From Ciborinia camelliae (Eukaryota > Ascomycota > Leotiomycetes > Helotiales > Sclerotiniaceae): 64,000 bases of DNA. Shown here one piece after another: positions 33,483-45,921 of this stretch (positions within the stretch are counted from its first letter, which is position 1; every line of letters begins with the position of its first letter). Both the position numbers and the translations under genes were made by a program. The stretch is taken from the NCBI GenBank assembly GCA_025890175.1, contig JANPYM010000017.1, positions 356,659 to 420,658 of the forward strand. Reading direction: 5' to 3'. The notes below the pieces were generated by a model. The model was not told the DNA's origin and ran no database searches. It saw only the letters and a list, made by a program, of their open reading frames with translations.

Positions 33483-34341
33483 CCGTCTAAACTCACTCAT
33501 AAGAACTCACACTAAGCTCAATTAATTTAGCCCTGGGTTAGGTGTGTTTGTTGAAACAAGGGATATAATTGTAAGAATGAGCAAAGTGATAGAAAATTCC
33601 ATCCAAATAATTACTCTTCCTATTACTTTATCTACCTTAGCGGAGGTACCAGGTGTTGAGAAACCATTAATATACTATACCTATTATAAAAAGCTGTATT
33701 TGAAAACTATAAATTGTAATTTCGAAAATAAATAATACATATGAAAATAAATAATTTATAAATATAAATTGTATATAAATATAAATAATATTTAATTATA
33801 AATTATATTTTAACAAAAAAGCCGTATTTAAACCGAAACACCGTTTTTGAATCAAAACATCGTTTTTGAAAATAAATCGTTTTTGAAACTATTTTAACTA
33901 TATAATTTTATTTATTTCTAATTAATCAAAACAAAACATATCCTTTATAGTGTAATGGTAATACGTTTGATTTGAATTTCAAAGTTGAAAAAAAAAATTA
34001 ATTGAAAATAGAAAATATAAAATATAAAATATCTCAATCAATATTTCTTTTTATTTTTTTTTAAATTAAAAATATTTAGTAAAAACAGTTTATATTTTTA
34101 AAAACGGTTTTTTTTTTCAAAAACGTTTTTTTTTTCAAAAACGTTTTATTTTCAAAAACACTTTATTTTTAAATATAATACGAATACTCTATCAACTAAG
34201 ATATGGTTTCTGAACCTGATCACAATGAAATCACTGTTTCTAAACCCCTAGTAGCTCCGCTAAGGTACCTTTTGCCTCGCCTCCGCAAAGTTAGGGGTTG
34301 AAAAGGGGTTAGTGCGAGTTCTTATGAGTGAGTTTAGACGG
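33483..34341. mobile_element. RIP-eroded non-autonomous DNA element with terminal inverted repeats
   Basis: The ends 33483-33515 and 34309-34341 are a 33-bp inverted repeat with one mismatch, starting CCGTCTAAACTCACTCATAA. The symmetry continues inward: TACCTTAGCGGAG at 33633-33645 is mirrored at 34255-34267, so the terminal repeats reach roughly 180 bp. The core (about 33690-34200) is extremely A+T-rich with long T runs and no ORF. This looks like a MITE-like or deleted DNA transposon hit by RIP. I see no clear target-site duplication and no transposase, so the superfamily is open. Confidence 0.75.
33943..33982 (+). pseudogene. tRNA 5'-half-like fragment inside the TIR element
   Basis: The run CTTTATAGTGTAATGG followed by a hairpin TTTGA-TTTGAAT-TTCAAA resembles a D-arm and anticodon arm (TGA position). 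No T-arm or 3' acceptor follows; the sequence dissolves into A/T. Probably a captured, mutated tRNA piece. Confidence 0.4.
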
Positions 34342-34894
34342 CACCCTTCCAATATCCTACCGTACCCCAAACATTCAAAGCACACACTCCAGCGATATAA
34401 GACAGGCACATTCCAAAGTACAAGCCAAATTCAAACAATGGAAATTTCACCATCCTAAATCATTAGACTTGACATCTGAGATCTTGTTTTTTTGTAAATA
34501 ACCCCTTATATTGTCAAGCCTCAGAAACCTCATTCTGAACTGTCGATGCTCACACGTTCACCAACCTTCATGGAAGATTATACGTAGATAGTATATAGAT
34601 AAAAGTACCAGGTTTGCATACAATTCACCTAGAGGCTATCTATCTATCTACCGCTCTCAGAACATTTCAGCAAAGTACAAAAGAAATAGACTTATTTTAC
34701 ACCATTCCAGTATCCATCCATCTATCTAATCCCAACACCTTGCAAAAAGGACACATCGAAATTCTCCTACCTCACACACTTATTCTTCTTCCAAAACGCC
34801 ATGCAATGCTACCCGCAAATTCGAATATTATCCCAATCCAGATGAATCTTATCTTACAGTGGCTGCCCATAAACCCTCAAATAGGCCCGCACCC
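34342..34894. other. Intergenic, TIR element to transporter 3' end
   Basis: About 550 bp with no supported ORF; the right part is the transporter 3' untranslated region. Confidence 0.5.
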
Positions 34895-37096
34895 CTACTG
34901 CAAATCCCTCAACTTCTTCGTTGCATAAGCCGCTCCTATGGTACTAATTGCTCCAATGAACAAACAAATACTAATAGCATTAGGTCCCTCCGTCCCATGA
35001 TGTTCGCCCTCTTTTGCGTTTTGAGCTAACTCGGGACTCTTCCCCGGTTCTAATATACTAAAAACAATCATGCTAATAAAAGTTCCGATAAATTGTGGGA
35101 TCGTAGTGTAGATATTTAGGATCCCAAAATAGATCCCGGAAAGTTCGCCAGTAGATGCCACGTCTTCTTTCTCTCCAGATGGGCCATGTTCGAGACGGAG
35201 TAGAGAAGGTGATGGGGGAGAAGTGGGGGACTCAAGTTCGATGTCGCGGTCGGTAGTGGAGAGACGGCTGTAAGACGGTATGCCGCTCATTTTGTTGACC
35301 TCGACACCAAGAAATGCATACGGAGCCCAAGATGCAACAGACCATGGTCTAGGAACTGTTAGTTGATAGCAATATGGTAAAGAAAAAAGGAAACTCACAA
35401 TCCACAAAACGCAATTAACGATGTTGCAAATCGGAACGAGGACGCAAATGGAGCCAAGAACATAGCTGATGAGAACATCAAATGTCCAACAAACCAAGCC
35501 CCAAGAAGATCCGGCTTGTATTTATTATACGCCCGAACAAACCGAGCAATGCTTGCCGGTGGTCGCTGAGTAAAGTTATCTTCATCAGGGGACTTGATCA
35601 AAAGTGGTAGGAGGAATGACCCGAAAGATGACACAAATGAGAATACAACGAGAGACATGCTTCCAATTCTTCCAATATCTCCCAAAGCATCTTTAGACTC
35701 TTTAATCTCATGCGGAGCATCATATCTGAAGTATGTTTCTCCAACAAATGTGGTACCATAGAACAGGAATGGAAACCATCCGATCCAACTCCAAAATTGA
35801 CACCATAAGATAGCTTGAATTTTGGGCGGAACTGACATTGTTGTTCTATATATTTGTCGAGTGATTTTGATTATTCCAGATTTAGAATCAGAGTCTTTGC
35901 TGGATATCAAAACACGTTCTGTCACAGCCCATGATGTGACACCCACGCAAAATATGAGCGCAAATGCCGCGATTAAAATGAGCTTCTTGAATTGTGTGTC
36001 ACCCATTGAAGAGCCAAACCAAGCGACAAGATCAACGGTGCCAATAGCATATCCGATCAAATGTCCCACAGCAGCCATTCTGCTCGCTGAAAGATGTTAA
36101 TACTTTGTTGGCTAATAACAAGGAGGAAACTGACCCCATGATGATCCTGCTTGTTGTTTTTGTATAGGTAGTGTGTCCACGATCAAACTTCGACAACTCC
36201 ATTGGACTATAATCATTAGCATTTACAGCATACTCCCAGATTTGAATGTCAAACCCACCAGCATTAATGGCGAAATCCACTGCGTAGATTGCCAACACCG
36301 CCAAAAATATCGTACAACTTTTATTGAAATCCCCCTCTTCCACGAAATGCGATACGATCTCTTTTGTCCATCCCAGAACCAACAAACATAATGCGACAAG
36401 GATAGAAGCCCCCACCATATATGGCCTCCTTCTACCCCATTTCGAACGCGATCGATCTGCCATTGCCCCCACAAGCGGTGCCATAATCAACCCAGACAAA
36501 GGTCCCGCGATCCATACTAACGAGGTCTTCGATTTCGTGAGACCAAGGGAAAGTAAATATGGCGTACAATCTGTTCAGGCCAATCAGCCGGCATTTCCAA
36601 TGAATTGGAGTAATGGTTGACTTACAGGTCATTTCAATGCCCCAAGTAAACCTGCACAATAATTCAGTCAATGCAATTGTTACCAATTTCTTTTAGACAC
36701 AACCTACTGCAATCCAACCAAGGAAAACGTCAGCAATGCCATGCGCATCTGCTCCGTACTCCCCTTGATTGCCGGTTGCCCACTCCATGAAGCCATATCT
36801 GCCTTGGTCTCGAAATACCCCTCGAAATCAAGATCCCCTCCTCTAAGAACCCCTTCACTACTCTCGCCCAGAACCTCTACCACACGATTACGAACCCTAT
36901 TTCTCGAGCGTCCTTGTCGTTCCTCGAATTCGAATTCCTCGGCCTGATATTGCCTTTCGTCAAAGATACCGATGACAGTTTTGGTAGATGTATCCCCTCT
37001 TTTGAAATGAATGCGCTTCTGCCTCTCTTCTACTTCTCTCTTGTCGAAATTCGAATCCGAATCTGCCGCGTCATGATCAATATTTATGATCGTCAT
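34895..37096 (-). CDS. Sucrose/alpha-glucoside-type sugar:H+ symporter (GPH/MFS family)
   Basis: A 12-helix plasma-membrane permease related to plant SUTs and fission-yeast Sut1, expected to import sucrose or maltose-like disaccharides with protons. Six exons (36708-37096, 36626-36651, 36259-36570, 36135-36206, 35399-36086, 34895-35348) give 646 residues. A charged cytosolic N-terminus of about 110 residues precedes helix 1 (LLTFSLVGLQFTWGIEMTYC). The conserved loop 2-3 motif DRSRSKWGRRRPYM is intact. Splicing restores SLIVDTLPIQKQQAGSSWAS, the family's helix 4-5 region, and LPWSVASWAPYAFLG. A long acidic loop near residues 480-540 splits the C-terminal helices. It ends KKLRDLQ. Introns are 48-56 nt. 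Substrate is inferred from family only. Confidence 0.9.
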
Positions 37097-37775
37097 CTTC
37101 TTTTACATGCACCCGCGCATATAGACTGGAATACGAAATAGGAAATTCGTCTCGTGTGCCAATTGATAAGTACTGTACTGTACCTATATATTCCGTACGT
37201 ACATACATAGAATTGCTTTTGACGAGGAAAGGGATGAGAAATTTCGTACTTACTGAACGATTTTGGAATTGGAAAGGTCTCACATGCTACTTCCCTATTT
37301 GCTTTTTCTGATGTCCTCCAACTGTAACACGCAATGAGGTTTGAACTTTGAACGAGTGAAAGTGTAATGTGATTTATGTGATTATGGATTATGTGACAGC
37401 AAGGGAAGGTGCAAAGGGGGTAATAATCATAACCTTGGAAGTTAACGTGGACATGACAGATAGCGCAAATTGTATCTTACACATAAGGCTCCGCGTACAC
37501 AGCCTTCTCTACAAGGGTAATCCATAAATTATGATACAGATAATTACCGCTCAGATTTCTACCGGTACTTGTGTGAGCAGAATAAATACAGTTTCATAAG
37601 AGTGAAATCAATACATACTGTATCCCCAATCCAATCCACAGTATGAAAGCACAAGGCTACATCCGGGGTATACGGAGGCAGTAATTGGTGCATGATTTTG
37701 ATTGGGTATCATAGTGAGACCTGGCTAGAGCCTAGGTTCCGGGAGCTAGCAATATTACAAGGCTGACAGTTCTAA
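37097..37775. promoter_or_regulatory. Transporter promoter / dynamitin 3' region
   Basis: About 680 bp between tandem minus-strand genes. It should hold the transporter promoter and the dynamitin 3' end. A GTACGTACATACATAG stretch lies near 37193. Specific sugar-responsive sites are not evident. Confidence 0.45.
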
Positions 37776-39191
37776 TTATATCTTAGACATCTTATCTTCA
37801 AGATCTTTCACCCAGCCTTCTACAACTTTCATGTTTCCTCCTATGACTGTTTCCCCTTGTTTGATTGCTTCCTCAACTTTCTCTAATCCTTCTTGCCATT
37901 TCTTGATATCGTTCGACATTTCGACTTGCCTTTGCTCCACTCTGTCTAAGTTTTCACTAGCTGTAGCAGCATCTGCATGGATAGCTCGTAATGATCGTAG
38001 CCTGTCCAGTAAAGATGGTAAGAGAGGTGCGAGATTCTCGATAGTAGGTAAAGTCCCGTAAAGCGCATTTATTTTCGAAATCTGTTCTGAGTCCTCTCCA
38101 TCGTCAGGAGAAATTTCTCCTCCAGCTGATCTTAAAGAATCTTGTGCAGCTTTGGCCGATTTTCGAGATTCTTCCAGTTTCTCGGCTTCTTGGGTCAATG
38201 TCCGAACTCTTCGACTTATGCTATCAAGAGATGATGGGGTGGACTCAGTAAGGATCGAGACTTGTCTTTCGAGAATATCGAGAGTTGGTAGAACGGCTAT
38301 CGAGTTACTAGTAGAATCCATCGTCGAGTTGAGTCCAAGAACTTTCTCCAAAAGTGCCAATCGTCCATCGAAATCTGCTGCCTTTGCTAAAGCATGACTC
38401 TGTTGGTAGGTGGGTGCGTATGTGACAGTATATGTAGAAGGTTCTCCGGTTCCTTGTGCCGTCTGTGGTGGCCCGGTTGCTTTGATCCCCGTTCCCAAGT
38501 CCTTCGCCAATCTTGCTCCAGCACTTGTGATTTGGTCCCCTTGGTTGGCGGATATGCCATCCAGCAATTTACTCAATGCGGCAATATCATCTCCATCATT
38601 TGACTCTCCGTCCTCATCGATATCTTTCTTCTCTTGATTTCTCTTTCCATATTCTTCCTTAACTTCCTCGATCTCACGTCTTAATCTTGCGAGTTTACGT
38701 TCTAAGCTTTCTCCATCTTCATCATCACTGAAATCGCCAAATTCCTCTGTCCCATCTTGCCTTTTCCTGTGTCGTCTGGAAGAAGCTTTATATGATTTCC
38801 TCTTTGCTGAGACTCTATCTGAAAAGTCTACACCGCGTGCATCTATTCGTGCGGGAGAGAAATGCGAACGGGCTTCATCTGGATGTAATCGCGAACGGGA
38901 AATGCCCCCCAATTCGTCATCGTCTTCATCAAAATCTTGATAGGAAGATGATGTTGATTGAGAACGGGGTCTGCCTGTCTAGAGAATGTTAAAATGAACG
39001 AAGGGGGGAGGAGGGGCAATTCAAAGATGGCTTACAGGAGCAGTTGAATTGTCCTCTGTCAACTCAGGGGTTTCGTAGATATCTGGTGCTGAATCCTTGA
39101 ACATTTTGGGTCAGCTATTGAAGCTCTCATAAAGACACCGAAAACATACCAGATCTGGCAATGCCGCATACTTTCTATTGAGGGCCGCCAT
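37776..39191 (-). CDS. Dynactin subunit 2 (p50 dynamitin)
   Basis: Dynamitin forms the shoulder of dynactin and joins the p150 arm to the Arp1 filament, supporting dynein transport of nuclei and endosomes. Exons 39150-39191, 39036-39095 and 37776-38978 encode 434 residues. The start MAALNRKYAALPDL followed by DSAPDIYETPELTED is the conserved dynamitin N-terminus. Then come an acidic, serine-rich linker, the coiled coil ERKLARLRREIEEVKEEYGK, the block ADFDGRLALLEKVLG with LPTLDILERQV, and a long C-terminal coiled coil ending VEGWVKDLEDKMSKI. Both introns fall in the N-terminal 35 codons, as in relatives. It is divergent from the RTC4-domain gene. Confidence 0.92.
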
Positions 39192-39848
39192 TTTTGGTAT
39201 CTTTGGTTTGGATGGTTTTTGATGAAGTAAAGTTCAAACCCATTTGATGCAATATGCGGAACGTGGAACCACTTTTAATTAGTTGACTAATAAGATACTT
39301 GTAGTACCTAGTAGTAGTAGTACCTACTAGAGTATTGGTGGTCCTCGCATCATGGATGGCAAGGGTTTACTTCGAAGCTCAGACCCTTCCACGGGTATCA
39401 ATCGAAGAGCTTCGGTTGGGTTAGCTTCTTAAAGTCCGGGTTCCGGTGATACCGTATCCTACTAGGTAGGTAGGTACCAGTAACAGGGGTGGTTTTATCA
39501 AAGTCACATGGGCACTAGACTAACTTAGTATTAGCTCAGAACCTGGCTTATAGCACCTAGGCAGCCACAGTTTGGTCTTAAACTCAGCTCTATTTAAGTA
39601 ACTTACCAGTAAGATAGATAGAGAGGAAGGTTTTTATATTATTGTATAACTCTAGGGAGGTTCTGTTTTCAATACACAATTCAACTTTTGTCTTTGGAAT
39701 AATATACAGCAAAGCAATAAATATTCAAGATTCAATTTTGGCACCTGGATATTGAATTGAATTGAATGTTTCCACTTATTCCACGCGCCTTTCTCATATT
39801 CAATACCCTTACCTCACTATACCCACCACACGCTACGCGTTCTTCGAG
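39192..39848. promoter_or_regulatory. Divergent promoter, dynamitin / RTC4-domain gene
   Basis: A 657-bp gap. It contains clustered GTAGTA and CTAGGTAGGTAGGTACC words at 39300-39480 of the type repeated in other promoters of this window. No ORF. Confidence 0.5.
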
Positions 39849-41699
39849 ATGCAGGCTACGAAATTGGATCTTGATGATAGTAGGAAAGCACAATCGCGAC
39901 GTGCTGGGTTGAATAGGAACTATCCTCATAAACTCTTGCAATCAATCAATCGACCAAAGAAGGAAGAGCAACCCGAACACGAAATGCCCATTAAGGCGGG
40001 AACGAAGAGCCGTGCGAGCAATGCTAAGATTGGTAACATTTCTGGCAATGCCAGCGATGCTAAATCCACAAGATCACAAAAGCGAGAAGGTAAGGGGTCG
40101 GACAAAGAGAATAAATTGCGGTCATCGTCTTCCTCTACCATGAAGAATACGATTTCAATTGTGGAGGAGGATGAGGATGTTCTTCGGCTCCCAGATAATT
40201 TCGATGACAGTCCAAAGTTTCAGTATATCAGCGACTCATCTGAGGACGAATCACCTTCAAAAGTCAGCGCAGATATGACGAAGACATCCTTTGTATCAAA
40301 GAATACTAAGTCGAGTCAAACCTCTATTACATGTCCTGTTCCCAGTCCAAGATCCACAAGAATGCAGATATCGGACTCGAAACCAAGTATCAAGAGGAAG
40401 AAGGAGGAGAGTGAGTCAAAACATGATCTGAAGGTGGACATTTTTGGCACCATTCAGAGCAGCACTAAGAAGCTTAGATCATATATGGAGGTACACAAAG
40501 AGCACAAACCCCTAAGATGTACGTCAATCATACTGTTAATTTGCTTTAACTAATTTGGTAAAATAGCTGGCGCCAATAATATATCAGGGAAGCAGTATGG
40601 GACAAAGAAGACCGCTACATATGGGACAAAGAAGACTACCACATATGGGAAAAATAAGACCACCACGTATGGGAAGAAGTCATCGCCAGCTAAAACTTTC
40701 AAAAACTATGCACGAGATAGTTCTCCAAGCCTGATTAGTGATGATGGAAAGAAAACACTTCAAGATTATGCAATAGATACCCCGACAAAAATACAAAGTC
40801 CAATTACAGCTAGTTTTGTGCGCCCGGATTTCAGTGACGATGATTTATCAGATATGGATTTTCCCAGCAAGTTACAGCAGTCAGATCCTGCACTCCCATC
40901 AACACAGTCTCCACAACTTCAACGATACGGCGATGATGACGATGATGATATAATGGATGCGGCGGAAGAAATTTTCAAGAAGCTGATTCCGGAAACCATT
41001 GTTGGTCTGAAGGATTTCGAGAGGGAAGATAGTTCAGATCTTGACGATTACACGGGACCTCGTTGTCCCATGTGTAATGAACCTGTGGCCGCTGAAGATC
41101 TGGAAGCTTTCGGGGAAATGAATACTCGGAAGCAAGAAAAGTTCTGTCTATCTCATCAACGAAAGAGTGCGCATTCAAATTGGAAGTCCAAGGGGTATCC
41201 CGACATCGACTGGACAGCTCTGGATTCTCGAATTGCCAGACATAATGCATTTATCAAGGGGATAATCGGTGGTGCATCTTGTCATTTTCGAAATATACTG
41301 GGTGAGACAATCAGAGCTGGGAAAGATCGAAATTTGATGAAAAGTACTGCAAATCTTATACCCGGATATTATGGTTCTAGAGGCCTACGTCTAATGTCTG
41401 AAAATATTATGAAGAAGTTCACCCCAGAGTTGAAGGAACGAGCACCCATCGATCGTCTCATTGCAGCAAGAGGTCCAACTGCATTTGTGGAGTTGGTGGT
41501 TGTACCTGAAGTTACGGTCCTGTTGATCAAGGAAGATATGAATGTTGATGATGAAGAAGCAAGGGAAATCTTAAAAGAGAGTTCCGAGATGGGAGATTTG
41601 GTCAATGAGGAGATCGAAGATGTTGTGAAGCTTAAGCCGAAGAAGAAGTATGTTAATGACAGTGATGAGGATGAAGATGAGGATGATTTTGACTTTTAA
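39849..41699 (+). CDS. RTC4-like domain protein
   Basis: The C-terminal half matches the RTC4-like domain, named from yeast Rtc4 (restriction of telomere capping 4); molecular function is not established. Exons 39849-40518 and 40567-41699 give 600 residues. The first 330 residues are basic and Ser/Lys-rich with acidic patches such as DSSEDESPS, likely disordered and nuclear. Right after the intron is a short internal repeat built on TTTYGKK/ATYGTKK (about residues 235-265). A run of six Asp precedes the domain. The domain shows CPMCNEPV, FCLSHQRKSAHSNWKSKGYP, HFRNILGETIRAG and ARGPTAFVELVVVPEVTVLLI. The tail is acidic. Start chosen as the first ATG in frame (39849). Confidence 0.85.
40590..40682 (+). 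repeat. Coding minisatellite in RTC4-domain gene
   Basis: Four imperfect copies of about 24 nt with core ACATATGGGA(C/A)AAA encode the YGTKK/TTTYGK peptide repeat. It is in frame and lies immediately downstream of the intron, so copy-number change would alter only a disordered linker. Confidence 0.7.
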
Positions 41700-42344
41700 C
41701 TTCTACAATATGGTGGGGGGTGTTTGGCTACACTTTACTTGCAGAGCCTAGGGAATTGTTTAGCAACTCTGGCTATCTATTTGTGTTTTATGATGCGGGT
41801 CAATCATATTATTTTTGTCATGCCTAGGCCCCTGCCTAGTGAATGCCATGTAGCTAGACACGTGATCACTCTCTATATTTAGATGGTGATCTTCTGAAGA
41901 GGATCCTTTGGCTATTGTATTTGGGTTTGAGCTACTGATGGGATGAAGAAGATGAAGGGGGGAGTATACCATAGCCTTTGCATTTTGCGCAGTACAAGTA
42001 GAAGTACAAAATATACACCCATATATATTAATAAGATATCCATTCGAGCATGATTCTGCCCAGTAATGCATATCCTAAAAATGACTACTTTTCAACGTCA
42101 AAGCACAAAAGAGTCTCTAGCCCAATCATCAAAGACAGATCCAGTGAGTGAAGTGTGGGTCTACCTCGGGAAGCTGCATGGTACGGATGACTCCATTATC
42201 ACCCCAATCCATTATCCAACCAGCCAAGCCCAGCCAAGTGGGGCCACCCCTCGCTTAAGCCCAAGTTTTGCAGAATTTTTCACTCACATTTTAGTCCCTC
42301 TACATATTCCAAAACTACCACCTCTCTCTCAATCAACAAAGCCT
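41700..42344. other. Intergenic, RTC4-domain gene to tRNA-Lys
   Basis: About 645 bp, no coding signal. It includes CCAGCCAAGCCCAGCCAAG direct repeats near 42219 and a pyrimidine-rich stretch before the tRNA. Confidence 0.5.
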
Positions 42345-42439
42345 GCCCGGCTAGCTCAATCGGTAGAGCGTGTGACTCTTATGATTGCAAGATCTTCTGG
42401 TCCATCACAAGGTTGCGGGTTCGACCCCCGCGTTGGGCT
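42345..42439 (+). tRNA. tRNA-Lys (CTT) with 32-nt intron
   Basis: Acceptor GCCCGGC pairs with GTTGGGC; the D-arm is GCTCAATCGGTAGAGC; the anticodon arm TGTGA-CTCTTA...A-TCACA presents CTT with intron 42382-42413. The T-arm TGCGGGTTCGACCCCCGC is canonical. Apart from the intron and one D-loop base it agrees with the usual filamentous-fungal tRNA-Lys as I remember it. T runs follow. Confidence 0.93.
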
Positions 42440-44600
42440 CAATTCCCTTCATTGACTTGATTTTTTTGCTGTTTTTTTGGTATTTTTGGACCTCTTTTGT
42501 GGGGTTCCCTTTGCAGGCGGGGAAGCGGGGTTGTTTGTATAGGGCTGGATTGATTCAGATGGTTATTCATTCGGCTTTGGGTATCAATGAGCTTGAGGAA
42601 TTATTAAATAGTTTTGAGGATCTCTTCTACTTGTTTCATTTTTTCTTATTGATTTGCGGGTATTGGCTGGGGAAGGAGACGCTGGGCAGATTTCTTTGTG
42701 AGTCTTGTTGGGTTGGATTGGATAGGATTCTCTCTAGTTGAGCAGTTCTGAGAAGATATTCCATTTGGATATATCTAACATCACTCGGGAAATGTTGCTA
42801 TACATCATCGACACTCAGTTCTCGAAGGAAGAGTCAGTGCTCGCTGCGAGTATCGAATCTACAGTTTCTCGCCGTCAATGTTCATCTCATATGTACATTC
42901 TATGATGAAGTATCTGACATAGAAGTAATCTCGTGGGATGATGTTGATTATAGTCGGCATCGTGGCCAGCTATATATATTTATGTATAGAGTCTTCAGTG
43001 GTTTGATCTGCAATACAAATGCCAATACTTTAAGTGCTTGGTCTCATATGAGTCTTTGATCTTGTTTGGATGTCCCAAATGGATCGATTTTCCACATTAT
43101 TTGAAAGTCCCAAATAATTTTAATCTCCCAGCTAGATTCAACATCCCAAGTTGTCAAACAAATCCAACATCGCAAAATCAATCAAAAATCAAACTTATCT
43201 GCCACCTATATATAGATGATGGATGATGAGCATGAGAATGATGGTCATGGGGTTAGGAACTACATTTTACTTTACCGGATAGTGGCCATCTAATCTCACT
43301 GTGCATCATTTATAATCCTGATCGTGGGAAGAATATTGAGCCAAAATGGTTCTTGCATAGCCCCGAGATTTCATAATTGTTTAACGGTGATGTTGGAAGA
43401 GAGAATGAATCTCTGGTTCTCATGTACATGATTGCATACGATCCGGTTCTGCCATCATATAACCAGCATGAACTAATACATATCCTTATAATCCGCACCT
43501 GTAGTAGTACAAAAGCCAGCCAGCCACTACGTCTACTCAACATCATACCCGGATGACAAACAAAATGTTCAACTCAGGGGTGGATTTTGTTTGAATGTTA
43601 TGGAAGTACATAATTTGATGGTTGGAGGTGATATATGGAGGATGCCTGCTATTATTTAAAAGGGGATAGTTGTGCTATGCGAGAGATGCATTGTTACATT
43701 TTGACAGTGAGAAAATATATTGCGGTTTGGTGGTGGATAAGGGGTGTTCGAGTACGTGATGTGATTGATATACATGACTACAAACTCGAACAACAATAAG
43801 ATACATCAATCAGGACCTGGAAAAACATGAGTGAGAAGTGCATATTCTACTCCTTACGTGCACTAAATAATTACCCTCAGCATGCAAAGTATTGCGCTTT
43901 CTGGATGAAATTCGTAGGCAATAAGTCATTGACTGAAAAAAGGCCGAGGGATGATGAACGTTCTATAGATCCTCGTTTTTATTTACATAATGAGGTATGA
44001 TGTAGGTTTTGGATGCGAAACTCTAGAATGTGACAGAATACTACTACACATAACATTTGATAAATCAGAAATCCAACGGATGGGAAAGGTGTAAGTAAGG
44101 TGGGTATAAAAGGAGACATATTCCGCACCCATTCCAAAACTCAAGTAACGTTCCCAAATACCTCCTTGAACCTGCAAGAGAGATCTCGACGCTTGGAACA
44201 AGTGTATTGTGATCCAAAGCTCCGGTTATATGTGGAAGGTCCTTTTTGATCTGGCGGGGAGTATTTTGATGTTGTGCGAGAAGTGTATACTTGTCACTTT
44301 AATAAGATAGAAGGACGGAATCGACGATAACTACCTGAGAATGATATATATGTCCTATGTTTGGCAATAAATCAGTACTCAAAAGGGGATGGATGGGACA
44401 ACCAAAAGACTCGTTGAACAAGAAAACATTTATGAGTATGAGTATTTCTTCTATTCCTATACCGACTCATAAGCACAAGCACAAGCACTTCTGCATCCCT
44501 CATTCGTCTCCTCATTATTGAATGAGGGTAGTTGCAGAATCAACATCGAGAGGAAATAGCTGGTATATACTTTCAGTATCACTCCTGGCCTCATATGTTT
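42440..44600. other. Gene-poor region, left part
   Basis: More than 2 kb downstream of tRNA-Lys with no ORF that looks coding in either strand. Sequence is ordinary AT-rich intergenic DNA. I see nothing further to name. Confidence 0.45.
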
Positions 44601-45921
44601 CTTCCTAATCATAAATCACATACTTACCATTAAACGTTTCATTTTCATTTTCATTTTCAGACTCCGACTCCGACTCCGACTCAGATTCGCAGTTATGAGA
44701 TAGAGATAGGTATAGTGAAAGACAAACAGAGCCGCCACAGGATGTTGATGATGAGAATATAGGTATGAGATGATGAGTATGAAACCCAAAAATAACCCCC
44801 AATATCTCGACAAATCTCCCCAATTTCTCCATCTCACCTAAATAAACACTTCACGCAAAAACTCCACCTGAAATAGCAGGCAAGTTCATCCATCCATCCA
44901 TCCATCCATCCATACTATAAATTTAAAATATAGCGATCCAGAAGACCATCGAAGAGCAATATCAAGTACTCTTTATCATATATCGAGACGCATGCTTGCA
45001 TCGTGTATCCTCCCCCCTTCCTCCCAAACATATCAATCCAATACCCATAAACCCATAACAATCTCAGACGCACCTAAGTTTCCAGTTCCCCCTTCCCTTC
45101 CCTTCCCTTCTTTTCTTCTTCTCCCTAGAAGTACCTACCTACCCACCTACCCAGCTAACCAATATATAATCGAATTCGAATTCGAATTCGAATTCGAATT
45201 CGAATAAGAAGTTATAACAACAAGACTTAAGGAGATAGATAGGTAGATAGGTACCCAACTCCTCCCCACCACACCCTCCCTCTCCCCCTTTCCCCCTTCC
45301 ATCCCCCTTCCATCCCCATCCATCCCCATCCACCATCCACCATCCTCCTCCCCATACCCCTTCCATCCCCCTTCCATCCCTATCCCTCATCCAATCACCC
45401 CATCCCCCTTCTCTCCATCCATCCATCCCCCCCCTCCATCCCCCTCCCCCAACCCAAAAAAACCCCAACATTCAACCGCATTAAAACCGCCTAAAGATCC
45501 ACCAAATAATCTACTAATCCACCAAATAATCTGCTAATCCGCTAATCCGCCAATCCGCTAATCTACTAATCTGTCAAAATACTTATGCTCATATTTATGT
45601 TCAAGTTCAAGTTCAAGTTCGAAAAGTATCCATACTGACAGTCAGTCACCGCAATTTCCCTCTCCCTCTTTCTCTCCCTCTTTCTCTCCCTCTCTCTCTC
45701 TCCCTCTCTACTTCACTTCACTTCACTTCACCCCACATGAATTAAGTTAAGTTAACTTATGTAGCTTAGGTAGCTTTGTACATCCATCCCTTGGTACCCC
45801 CACCATCCCATGATTCCATGAATAAAATAAGATGAGACCAAACAAATAAGAACCTACCTACCTAGGTACCTACCCACCTACCCACCTACCTATCTCACAT
45901 CTCACATCCCCCACCCATACT
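44600..45921. repeat. Cluster of simple repeats and pyrimidine-rich tracts
   Basis: In order: CATTTT and ACTCCG hexamers (44640-44685), CCAT tetramers (44888-44915), six near-perfect GAATTC hexamers (45172-45205), a long C/T-rich CCATCCCCCTTCC-type minisatellite (45260-45460), GTTCAA hexamers (45597-45620), TCTCCCTCTTTC tracts (45660-45710), CACTT pentamers, and CTACCTACC / TACCTAGGTA words (45850-45895). The plus strand is pyrimidine-rich nearly throughout 45080-45900, as fungal promoters and leaders often are for plus-strand genes. Confidence 0.7.
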
